NCBI GenBank assembly: GCA_963975425.1
Contig: CAXBGS010000002.1
Span: 248,001-312,000, forward strand
Reading direction: 5' to 3'
DNA from: CAXBGS01 sp963975425
Lineage (GTDB): Bacteria; Planctomycetota; Planctomycetia; Pirellulales; Pirellulaceae
Length of the DNA stretch: 64,000 bases
In this document: piece after piece, positions 56,418 to 64,000 of the stretch
How positions within the stretch are numbered: the stretch's first letter is position 1
Layout: each line of letters starts with the position of its first letter
Made by a program: the position numbers and the translations under genes
The notes under the pieces: model-generated
What the model saw: only the letters and a program-made list of their open reading frames with translations
Databases searched by the model: none
Told to the model about the DNA's origin: nothing

Positions 56418-58199
56418 TTACGACGTCGCTTCGGCGACTTTCCCTAATGCTTCAACACCAATTCGACTGCAGAAATCGCCAAAGCTTTCGCCCGGCTCAC
56501 GATGCTCCTTGAAGTGAATAAACACCGGACGCAGTATCGTCGTGATTTCGCTGCGGGGAACTTGATCTTTATAGATCTCCGCCATCTGATTGCCGCGTAA
56601 GTTCCCGCCCAGGAATACGGTATAGCGTCCCTCGCCAGTCTTACCGTCCATACTGCGGCCGACCAAACCGACATCCGAATTATAGGGTCGCGCACATCCG
56701 TTAGGGCATCCCGTCATTCGGATCGAGAACTGTTCGTCGGCCAATCCCAAATCGGATAGCTCGGATTCGATGTCGTCGATCACGCCAGGCAAGGCTCGCT
56801 CACTCTCGGTCACGGCCAACCCGCAGGTTGGCAGGGCAGGGCATGCAAACGAGAACCGACGGGCGTTGCTGATTTTCTCGACCGTCGCAACGCCATGATC
56901 AGCCAGCAACTTGTCGATCGTATCTCGGCGCTGCGGTTCGATATCACAGAGCAAGATATTTTGCTGCGCCGTCAACCGACAATTCGACACATGACCAGAA
57001 AATAACACGCGAAAAACGGATTTTAATCGCAGGTCACCTTCGTCCTTGATTCGTCCGTTTTCAATCGGCACGCCCAAGAACCACCTGCCGTCACCCTGTT
57101 CGTGCCACCCCATGTGATCGTCGTGACCGGTCACGTCGTCCGGATGCGGATCTGGTAACGGTCGCGGCAATGTTCTATCGGCTACTCCACAAATCGATTC
57201 TGCCTCACTTAAATACTCTTCGACCTTGGCTTTGAATGCGGGCAGACCCATGTTATTAATCGTGTACTTTAACCGGGCTTGGCTACGATCAGCGCGGTTT
57301 CCAAAGTCGCGTTGCACCATAATGACAGCGGTGATGATCGGCAGAATGTGTTCGACCTTCACGAAGGTCAAACGTTTCGCGAGCGCAGGGAAACAGTTTT
57401 TCTTGCTCGGTGTGGTTCCCATCCCGCCACCAGTCAAGACATTGAACCCGACCAATCGGTCGCCTTCGGTCACACCCAGCAGCCCGAGATCATTGTCATA
57501 GATGTCAATGCAATTGTCGTTGCACAGCGCGAGTGCGATCTTAAACTTGCGTGGCAGGTACGCTTCACCATAAATCGGATCGGGTTCCGCGCTTGTCGGT
57601 GGACCGACGACCTGTTCACGCTTGCCGGTGTCCGGGTCTTTGATCCAAATTTCGTGATAGGCGGTTGTCGTTGGCCGAACATGAACGGCAATCTTATCGG
57701 CGAGGTGCTGCAGTTGGTCGCGCAGCCCGTCGTGTCGTAACGGCGCAGGACAACAACACACGTTCCGCGTCACATCGCCGCAGGCGGATTGGGTCGATAG
57801 TTTTATTTCGTTGATGCGATGAATCACATCCCACAAATGGTTTTTGACGACGCCATGCAATTGAATGCTTTGGCGCGTCGTGATGCGAATCGTGCCGTTT
57901 CCCAGCTCATCCGCAATATCGAGTTCGCCAAGGAATTGCGCCGCGGTCATCTTCCCACCGGGAATCCGGTTGCGAACCATGAACGAATAGGCTTTTCCTA
58001 GTCCCTCTTTGCGGCGAGTTTTGCGTAAATCTCGGTCGTCTTGCTGATACGTCCCGTGGAATTTAAGCAGCTTGGTTGTCGCATCCTCGACGTGATCGGT
58101 GCTCTTATCCGCCAGTTCGGAAACAATGCTACCGCGCAGCCCGATACTCGCCTCCTTGATCAACTCGACCTTGGACTTCTTCGGTTTCTCTTCTGCCAT
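56418..58199 (-). CDS. cysI: Assimilatory sulfite reductase haemoprotein (CysI/Sir type)
   Basis: 593 residues. The sirohaem-[4Fe-4S] cluster ligands are seen as CPALPTC (Cys453, Cys459) and CPNGC (Cys498, Cys502), with the siro-binding arginines in TIRITTRQSIQLHG and FNVLTGGGMGTTPSKK. Length and both symmetric halves match CysI and ferredoxin-dependent Sir; an electron-donor gene (cysJ) is not adjacent, so the donor (NADPH flavoprotein or ferredoxin) is undecided, and the symbol is approximate. It catalyses six-electron reduction of sulfite to sulfide. It is divergent from metH, coupling sulfide supply to methionine synthesis. Confidence 0.9.
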   Translation of the reverse strand: MAEEKPKKSKVELIKEASIGLRGSIVSELADKSTDHVEDATTKLLKFHGTYQQDDRDLRKTRRKEGLGKAYSFMVRNRIPGGKMTAAQFLGELDIADELGNGTIRITTRQSIQLHGVVKNHLWDVIHRINEIKLSTQSACGDVTRNVCCCPAPLRHDGLRDQLQHLADKIAVHVRPTTTAYHEIWIKDPDTGKREQVVGPPTSAEPDPIYGEAYLPRKFKIALALCNDNCIDIYDNDLGLLGVTEGDRLVGFNVLTGGGMGTTPSKKNCFPALAKRLTFVKVEHILPIITAVIMVQRDFGNRADRSQARLKYTINNMGLPAFKAKVEEYLSEAESICGVADRTLPRPLPDPHPDDVTGHDDHMGWHEQGDGRWFLGVPIENGRIKDEGDLRLKSVFRVLFSGHVSNCRLTAQQNILLCDIEPQRRDTIDKLLADHGVATVEKISNARRFSFACPALPTCGLAVTESERALPGVIDDIESELSDLGLADEQFSIRMTGCPNGCARPYNSDVGLVGRSMDGKTGEGRYTVFLGGNLRGNQMAEIYKDQVPRSEITTILRPVFIHFKEHREPGESFGDFCSRIGVEALGKVAEATS

Positions 58200-58485
58200 C
58201 GATCACTTTCTAGAACGCGGGTTAACGCAAAACGCCTAAAGATGTATCGTTGTTACATGTTTTAAGGATTCGCGATTCCCGCTGTCAAGGTTGCACCAAA
58301 CGGTCGCCGTTTCCCCAGCGCGTCGAACGCCCCCCGGCAAGCAATCCCGGCCACCTGGATAGTTCCAACCCAATCGCTAGTCCTGACAAACCACTGGGCA
58401 TTGCTTAAACCACCTGGCATCTCTGTTCCCCGGCTAAGCAATCGCCGGCAGGGCCGGCCAACAACCTTTTGTCCATTACGAACAA
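58200..58485. other. Divergent region between cysI and metH, no riboswitch seen
   Basis: 286 bp. GC-rich short inverted repeats (for example GCCGGC and CCGGC/GCCGG near 58430-58465) lie just before metH, but no cobalamin, SAM or SAH riboswitch consensus could be recognised, and metH lacks a clear Shine-Dalgarno site. Confidence 0.4.
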
Positions 58486-61400
58486 ATGAAACCAGTGAAC
58501 GATACCGGGTCCTCCCACGACCTCAGCCACTTGATCCGAGAGCGAATCTTGCTGCTCGATGGCGCGATGGGGACGATGATTCAACGGCTTGGTTTGGATG
58601 AAATAGCCGTGCGAGGCGAGCGGTTTGCCGATCACGACAAAGATCTCAAGAATTTCGCCGACATTCTGTGCCTCACGCATCCGCAAAAGATCACCGAGAT
58701 CCATCACGCCTATTTCGAGGCGGGCAGTGATATCGTCGAAACCAATTCCTTTGGCGCATCGCCGGTTGGGATGGCCGAGTTTGGCTTGCCGATCGAACTT
58801 GTCGACGAAATTAACTTCGCCGCGGTTGCATGTGCGCGACAAGCCGCCGAAAAGTGGACCGAGCGAACTCCAGAAAAGCCACGATTCGTCGCCGGTTCCA
58901 TCGGCCCAACCACCAAGCAACTTGCAATCAGCACCGAAGACGATCCTGCCTATCGTGGATCATCCTTCCCAGAACTTGTCGATAGCTACCGTGTTCAGGT
59001 CGAATCGTTGGTTTCCGCGGGCGTTGATATCCTGTTGCCCGAAACAGCAATCGACACACTCAACCTGAAAGCATGTCTGTTTGCGATTTCCGATCTTTTC
59101 GCTGCCGGTGGCCGCCGCGTTCCCGTGATGGCTAGCGGAACGTTTGGCGACGGAGGACGAACGTTCGTCAGTGCGCAAAGTGTCGAAGCGTTTTGGATCG
59201 CGATTAACCACTTTCCACTGCTGTCGGTGGGGATGAACTGCGCCCTCGGTCCAGACGTGATGCGATCGCACATCGAAGAACTCGCCAAGGTCGCCGATAT
59301 TCCTGTCTCCTGTCACCCCAACGCGGGATTACCCAACGAAATGGGCGAGTTCGACCTTGGTCCGAAAGAGATGGCCGATAAAGTCGGTGAGTTCGCGGAC
59401 AAAGGTTGGGTGAACATACTGGGTGGGTGCTGTGGTACGACGCCCGATCATATTCGAGCGATCGACCAGCGAGTGAAAGGATGTAAACCGAAACAAGACC
59501 AATCCGGCCCGGTTTATACCCGGCTGTCCGGACAGATGCCGATGGTCATGCGTCCAGAAGTTCCATTCACCATGGTCGGGGAACGCACCAATGTGATGGG
59601 CAGCAAAAAGTTTGCTCGCTTGATCCGCGACGAGAAATACGACGAAGCGGTCGAAATCGCGAGGGAACAAGTCGAAAACGGCGCCACGATTATCGACGTC
59701 AACTTTGACGAGGGCATGCTGGATGGCGTCGAAGCGATGATCCGATTTTTGCGATTGATCGCAGGCGATCATGTCACAGCGTCGGTTCCGATCATGATCG
59801 ACAGCAGCAAGTGGGACGTGTTAGAAGCCGGGCTGCGCAATGTCCAAGGTAAAGCGATCGTCAATTCAATCTCGCTGAAAGATGGCGAGGAAGAATTCTT
59901 GCGACGTGCGAGTTTGGTACGTCAATACGGCGCTGCCGCCGTGGTGATGGCTTTCGACGAAGAAGGCCAGGCAGCCGACGAAGACAGTAAGGTTCGAATC
60001 TGCAAGCGTGCATACACCTTGCTGACCAGCGAGTTGGACTTTCCCGCCGAAGACATCATTTTTGATCCGAATATCCTCACCATCGCCACGGGGATGGACG
60101 AGCACAACAACTATGCCGTCGATTTCATCAATGCGGTTCGACGGATCAAAACAGAATGCCCGGGCGCAAAGACCAGTGGCGGGGTCAGCAACATCAGCTT
60201 TAGCTTTCGTGGCAATAATCCCGTTCGCGAAGCAATCCACAGTGCGTTCCTGTACCACGCGGTTTCCGCAGGTCTGGATATGGGAATCGTCAACGCCGGT
60301 CAATTGGAAGTCTATGAGCAGATACCGCCGGACCTGCTTGAGCGGGTCGAGGATGTGCTACTAAACCGACGGCCGGACGCCACCGAGAGGATGCTAGAGT
60401 TTGCTGAAACCGTCAAAGGCGATGGCATCAAGAAGTCAGGCGAAGACTTGGCATGGCGCGACGGACCGGTTGCCGAGCGGATGAAGCACGCTTTGATCAA
60501 AGGAATCGATAAGTACATCGTCGAGGATACTGAGGATGCACGTCAGCACTACGATCGCTGTATCGAAGTCATCGAGGGACCGCTGATGGATGGCATGCAG
60601 GTCGTCGGCGATCTATTCGGTGCCGGCAAAATGTTTTTGCCGCAAGTCGTCAAATCCGCGCGCGTCATGAAGAAGGCGGTCGCCTATTTGGAACCATTCA
60701 TGGAAGAAGAAAAACGTTTAGCGGGAACCTTGGATCACGCCGCTCGCGGAAAGTTCTTGGTCGCCACGGTCAAGGGCGATGTCCACGACATTGGCAAGAA
60801 TATCGTCGGCGTCGTCTTGCAGTGCAACAACTACGAAGTCATCGATCTTGGCGTGATGGTTTCGTCGGAAACCATCCTTGAACAGGCGATCAAGCAGGAC
60901 GTCGACATGATCGGATTGAGTGGTCTGATCACTCCATCCCTGGACGAAATGGCACATGTCGCTCGCGAGATGCAACGCACCGGCATGAAAATGCCGCTGC
61001 TGATTGGAGGAGCGACCACGAGTGCAAAGCATACCGCCGTAAAGATAGCGCCCGGCTATGACGGACCAGTGATCCATGTGCTCGACGCCAGCCGCAGCGT
61101 GAACGTGGTCGAACGATTGCTCAGCGATGGACGTGGCGATTTTATCGCGTCCAATCTGGAAACGCAAAAAAAACTGACCGCGAGTTTTCGCGGTCGCAAA
61201 CAGAAATTAGTTCCCTACGCCGAAGCTCTTGAGAAACGATTTGCGACCGATTGGAAGACCGTGCAAATTGACGCGCCATCCTTCACGGGCACTCGCGTTC
61301 TTCAAGACATTCCCCTTGAACAGCTGCGGCCTTACATCGACTGGTCACCTTTCTTTAGCACCTGGGAACTCAAAGGCAAGTTTCCAAAGATTCTCAATGA

Positions 61401-62178
61401 CAAAGTCGTCGGACCACAAGCGCAGGAACTCTATGACGACGCTCTTCGGTTGCTGGACGATCTCATCGCAAGACGGTCGCTGACGGCCAACGCCGTTTAC
61501 GGATTCTGGCCGGCAGCCAGTGAAGGCGACGATGTGGTACTTTTCACCGACAACACTCGCCGCACCGAACTGTCGCGATTACACTTCCTGCGTCAACAAT
61601 GGGAAAGAAAAGGCCAACATGACTACCGTTCGCTAGCCGATTACATCGCACCGATTGAGAGTGAGCGTGCCGACTACATTGGTGGCTTTGCCGTCACCGC
61701 CGGAATCGGTGCGAGCGAACTGGCAATGCAATACAAGAACGAGCTTGATGATTACAAAGCAATCATGGTGCAAGCGATCGCGGATCGCCTCGCCGAAGCA
61801 GCCGCTGAAATGTTGCATCAACGGGCGCGACACGACTGGGGTTTCGGCAAGGAAGAAGGTCTTTCCAAAGAAGAATTGATTGCGGAAGGATACCGAGGCA
61901 TTCGTCCCGCAGCCGGCTATCCGGCGTGTCCTGATCACACCGAAAAACGTACTCTGTTCGATTTACTGGATGCGGAGAAGCACACCGGCATTGAATTGAC
62001 CAGCAGTTTTGCGATGACGCCCGGCGCCAGTGTCAGTGGACTGTACTTTGGCCATCCCGAATCACGTTACTTTACGGTCGAAAGAATCACCAAGGATCAG
62101 GTCGAATGCTATGCGAAACGGAAAGGGATCTCGGTCAAAGAAATCGAACGTTGGCTCGCGCCCAATTTGGCGTATTAA
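58486..62178 (+). CDS. metH: Cobalamin-dependent methionine synthase
   Basis: 1230 residues, normal full length, all four modules. Homocysteine domain (1-330): LLDGAMGTMIQRLG and zinc ligands Cys252, Cys315 and Cys316 (GMNCALGP, GGCCGTTPDHI). Methyltetrahydrofolate domain (about 345-640): VGERTNVMGSKKF, VENGATIIDVNFDEGMLDG. Cobalamin domain (about 665-900): DVHDIGKNIVG with the lower axial ligand His767. Reactivation domain (about 920-1230): RPAAGYPACPDHTEK (from Arg1140) and a C-terminus close to the E. coli sequence. It transfers methyl from methyl-tetrahydrofolate to homocysteine in the cytosol. All key residues are present. Confidence 0.97.
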   Translation: MKPVNDTGSSHDLSHLIRERILLLDGAMGTMIQRLGLDEIAVRGERFADHDKDLKNFADILCLTHPQKITEIHHAYFEAGSDIVETNSFGASPVGMAEFGLPIELVDEINFAAVACARQAAEKWTERTPEKPRFVAGSIGPTTKQLAISTEDDPAYRGSSFPELVDSYRVQVESLVSAGVDILLPETAIDTLNLKACLFAISDLFAAGGRRVPVMASGTFGDGGRTFVSAQSVEAFWIAINHFPLLSVGMNCALGPDVMRSHIEELAKVADIPVSCHPNAGLPNEMGEFDLGPKEMADKVGEFADKGWVNILGGCCGTTPDHIRAIDQRVKGCKPKQDQSGPVYTRLSGQMPMVMRPEVPFTMVGERTNVMGSKKFARLIRDEKYDEAVEIAREQVENGATIIDVNFDEGMLDGVEAMIRFLRLIAGDHVTASVPIMIDSSKWDVLEAGLRNVQGKAIVNSISLKDGEEEFLRRASLVRQYGAAAVVMAFDEEGQAADEDSKVRICKRAYTLLTSELDFPAEDIIFDPNILTIATGMDEHNNYAVDFINAVRRIKTECPGAKTSGGVSNISFSFRGNNPVREAIHSAFLYHAVSAGLDMGIVNAGQLEVYEQIPPDLLERVEDVLLNRRPDATERMLEFAETVKGDGIKKSGEDLAWRDGPVAERMKHALIKGIDKYIVEDTEDARQHYDRCIEVIEGPLMDGMQVVGDLFGAGKMFLPQVVKSARVMKKAVAYLEPFMEEEKRLAGTLDHAARGKFLVATVKGDVHDIGKNIVGVVLQCNNYEVIDLGVMVSSETILEQAIKQDVDMIGLSGLITPSLDEMAHVAREMQRTGMKMPLLIGGATTSAKHTAVKIAPGYDGPVIHVLDASRSVNVVERLLSDGRGDFIASNLETQKKLTASFRGRKQKLVPYAEALEKRFATDWKTVQIDAPSFTGTRVLQDIPLEQLRPYIDWSPFFSTWELKGKFPKILNDKVVGPQAQELYDDALRLLDDLIARRSLTANAVYGFWPAASEGDDVVLFTDNTRRTELSRLHFLRQQWERKGQHDYRSLADYIAPIESERADYIGGFAVTAGIGASELAMQYKNELDDYKAIMVQAIADRLAEAAAEMLHQRARHDWGFGKEEGLSKEELIAEGYRGIRPAAGYPACPDHTEKRTLFDLLDAEKHTGIELTSSFAMTPGASVSGLYFGHPESRYFTVERITKDQVECYAKRKGISVKEIERWLAPNLAY

Positions 62179-62350
62179 CGGCATGCTGTAGGCGGCCGCA
62201 CGAGCAAGCTGATCTCATGTCGGCGAACTGCACTCATGAATAATCTCGCCTCGGCCGATATAAAGATGAGTGCGGAATACATCTTTCGGTCCAAACGGCA
62301 TGCTTGACAGTCACCCCGATATCTTGATGGCAATATGGCGGAGTTATCAA

Positions 62351-62674
62351 ATGATGATTGAGGTCTACGATACCTATGCAACGAGCGCGGAAGGGAAGCT
62401 GCTGCATTTCGATGCAATTGTCCGTGCTGGAACTTGCCAACAAGACGTCAAGCGGCGAATTCAAGATTTCGTGGGCGGCGACGACCCCGAAATCGAAATC
62501 GAACTCAAACGCGGCCCCTCGCCAGGGCAAGCGTGTACTCCCTGGAACGTTGCCGACCACACCGTTGTTGACAATGTAAAGCGCTGGGGATTGGCGATTC
62601 GTCCACACGCATGCGATTGCAAAGCTGGTGACGATGCACGAACCCATTGGTCCCTTCGCCGCGTCGCTGCATAA
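62351..62674 (+). CDS. DUF2024-like small protein
   Basis: 107 residues from the ATG at 62351, with GGAG 7 nt upstream. The first 35 residues, MMIEVYDTYATSAEGKLLHF and DAIVRAG, closely match DUF2024 proteins. The normal FCHxE segment of that family is not visible; the second half (ACTPWNVADHTVVDNVKRWG...PHACDCK) is divergent and keeps Cys residues, so either this is a distinct variant or the 3' half has drifted or been frameshifted. Cytosolic, function unknown. Confidence 0.55.
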   Translation: MMIEVYDTYATSAEGKLLHFDAIVRAGTCQQDVKRRIQDFVGGDDPEIEIELKRGPSPGQACTPWNVADHTVVDNVKRWGLAIRPHACDCKAGDDARTHWSLRRVAA

Positions 62675-62801
62675 AACCACCAAATCACGGTCAGAACCAT
62701 GCGGCTCACTGCTTGAAACGTACCGCCACCGTGCCGCAGGAACAATCGTTCACTGTTCCGAGACCCTTGCTAAGCTTCCGCGTGTTGCATTCCCCTGTGG
62801 T

Positions 62802-63011
62802 TCAAGGTCGCTGATCCGGCGGAACATTTTCGTCGCATATCTTACAGTCCAGCAGATGCCCGAGCATTGCATCGCGTCCGCGCTCCGTCGTCACCCAAAT
62901 CCGATTCATCCATGGCGGATCGTGCCGAACGTGCTGGTTGTGACCGCAACCGAGCTGCGCCACCCAGTGCCCCTCCTCGTCTCGATGATAACCGCAAATC
63001 GGTTGTTGCAT
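62802..63011 (-). CDS. DUF3565 family protein
   Basis: 69 residues from the ATG at 63011 (MQQPICGYHRDEEGHWVAQL); a GTG at 63020 is the alternative, and AAGG lies between suitable distances for either. The pattern MQQPICGYHxDEEGxWVAxLxCGHNQHVRHDPPW, RIWVTTERGR, GHLLDCKICDE defines DUF3565. His and Cys positions (Cys25-Gly-His, CKIC) suggest a metal-binding fold. Function unknown. It is convergent with the DUF2024-like gene; the cross-strand reading is a shadow. Confidence 0.82.
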   Translation of the reverse strand: MQQPICGYHRDEEGHWVAQLGCGHNQHVRHDPPWMNRIWVTTERGRDAMLGHLLDCKICDENVPPDQRP

Positions 63012-63182
63012 TTCGATCACGTGCCTTGTCGATGAACGCCAGTGGGTTGACTAGAATACACGCTGCCGAAGCGGGGATTATTCCAACGAGAGAGCCTCGG
63101 CAAGCGATCTTCTATTCTTGATCGTTGCCAATCCGGTCGATGTCGTCGCCAGCTCGACGACCGAAGTTCAACCAGGCGGAAC

Positions 63183-64000
63183 GTGAGCGAACCGAGCCAA
63201 CATAATTATCTGACAACATGTCTTCGTCTCGGTGCGTTCTTCTGTTTCGCTGGGTGGACTTGGGTGCATTACTATTGGGAAGGCCCCTACAGCGTGCTTC
63301 TGTGGCATGATGCCACATACGAAATGGCGGAACGTTTTGGCATCACCTGGGACGAGTTTGTGGGAACGGGAGCCAACGATGGCCTCGTCCAAAAATGGAT
63401 CGCTCACCTTTGGTGGCCGTATCTTATTTGCACGGTGCTGTGCCTAACCGTTCGAAAAAATGCGTGGATTCAAATGTCTGCGTTAGTCCTCGGCAGCGGT
63501 CTGCTGACCTTGCTCAGCTACGCCGCCTATGTTCGTTCGCAGCAACAACTGCCGATGTTTATCGAGCACGGTGGTCAAATCTTGATGCCGACTTTGCTTG
63601 TCATGGCTCTCGCGCTCGGCCCCAAGCACCGTGTCACCGTCGTCACTGCGGTTCTCGCCGTCATCATGACCTTCGCCGGTCACGGCAGCTACGCGTTTGG
63701 ATTGTGGCCAACGCCCGGCCGTTTCTTTGGTATGACAACACTCATTCTTGGCGTGGAGTATTCGACGGCACAGACCCTCTTGCGAACCGCCGGTATACTT
63801 GATTTCTTGGTTTGCATTGGGATCTGTGTACCATACCTGCGACAACCGAGCGCGATGTACGCGATCGTTTGGGGATTTTTGACCGCGATCGCGCGGCCGG
63901 TTTCAGGCATGTCATGGAACCTGAATTACTGGGGCGCCGACCAATACCTGCACGAGGCGGTACTTCGCGCACCACACTTTATCATTCCGCTGTATCTTTT
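63183..64000 (+). CDS. Multi-pass membrane protein, unknown function (partial, runs off right edge)
   Basis: An open frame of 272 codons begins at a GTG at 63183 (AGGCGG about 5 nt upstream) and has no stop before the window end. It contains at least six probable membrane helices, for example GAFFCFAGWTWVHYYW, WWPYLICTVLCLTV, SALVLGSGLLTLLSYAAYV, MPTLLVMALALG, TVVTAVLAVIMTFAGHGSYA and DFLVCIGICVPYL. Between helices 1 and 2 lies a conserved-looking soluble loop (YEMAERFGITWDEFVGTGAN). The later region NLNYWGADQYLHEAVLRAPH is well structured. I do not recognise the family; membership among small integral membrane proteins of planctomycetes is all I can say. Confidence 0.7.
   Translation, partial: MSEPSQHNYLTTCLRLGAFFCFAGWTWVHYYWEGPYSVLLWHDATYEMAERFGITWDEFVGTGANDGLVQKWIAHLWWPYLICTVLCLTVRKNAWIQMSALVLGSGLLTLLSYAAYVRSQQQLPMFIEHGGQILMPTLLVMALALGPKHRVTVVTAVLAVIMTFAGHGSYAFGLWPTPGRFFGMTTLILGVEYSTAQTLLRTAGILDFLVCIGICVPYLRQPSAMYAIVWGFLTAIARPVSGMSWNLNYWGADQYLHEAVLRAPHFIIPLYL

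Noticed and set aside
58200..58485. Cobalamin, SAM or SAH riboswitch before metH
   Set aside because: No consensus elements such as the cobalamin box were found; only short GC-rich inverted repeats without a T-tract.
1..64000. CRISPR arrays, tRNA/rRNA genes, transposases, integrases
   Set aside because: No direct-repeat/spacer pattern, tRNA-like fold or mobile-element protein was seen anywhere in the window by reading.

Overview
The window looks like chromosome of a marine planctomycete of the Pirellulaceae (Rhodopirellula-like). The inference rests on gene content: several S1 sulfatases, a PEP-CTERM protein, a protein with the planctomycete N-terminal LExxxxRxLLAAD-type motif, PQQ-type and FG-GAP propellers, an ECF sigma factor joined to a Ser/Thr kinase, DUF1593 and DUF6786 proteins, and long gaps between mostly monocistronic genes. 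I see no tRNA, rRNA, CRISPR array, prophage or intact insertion sequence. All family names come from reading the proteins, not from a database search.

Layout. (A) 1-19.2 kb is a carbohydrate-degradation region: a GH30 endo-galactanase-like enzyme cut by the left window edge, a PEP-CTERM protein, a LuxR-type regulator, a GH29 alpha-L-fucosidase, a GH32/43-like propeller protein, an exported methyltransferase-like/PQQ-propeller fusion, a 1204-residue protein with two complete sulfatase domains, a GH117-like enzyme and a DUF6786 protein translationally coupled to it. Together they fit attack on a sulfated, fucose- or anhydrogalactose-containing algal galactan (inference). (B) 19.2-29 kb is mixed: DUF3124, a repetitive protein with flagellin hook-IN motifs, VF530, a conserved hypothetical, a phosphoesterase, and PQQ and FG-GAP propellers, ending in a non-coding 15-bp tandem repeat plus a perfect palindrome. 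(C) 29.3-40.8 kb: ECF sigma factor and membrane Ser/Thr kinase (overlapping genes), M16 peptidase, methyltransferase, DUF1593, PhoD-like phosphatase, sulfatase, alpha/beta hydrolase.

(D) 40.8-47.4 kb is a three-gene signalling operon on the minus strand: a hybrid histidine kinase whose membrane domain resembles plant and cyanobacterial ethylene receptors, a second hybrid kinase with PilJ-like sensor, PAS and Hpt domains, and a response regulator with a degenerate HD-GYP domain. Between them they carry every step of a phosphorelay. (E) 47.4-53.1 kb: DUF1080-like protein, a sulfatase, a truncated and frameshifted sulfatase pseudogene, and an acidic exported protein with the planctomycete LExxxxRxLLAAD motif. 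(F) 53.4-56.4 kb looks like a nitrosative-stress cluster: CxxCH haem protein (DUF3365), nitronate monooxygenase-like enzyme, small DUF542/ScdA_N protein, an NsrR-like Rrf2 regulator and a GyrI-like protein. (G) 56.4-62.2 kb: sulfite reductase haemoprotein divergent from full-length cobalamin-dependent methionine synthase (metH), so sulfur assimilation next to methionine synthesis. (H) 62.2-64 kb: small DUF2024-like and DUF3565 genes and a membrane protein cut by the right edge.

Two genuine genes run off the window edges without a stop codon and are easy to miss: the GH30 enzyme (left) and the membrane protein (right).
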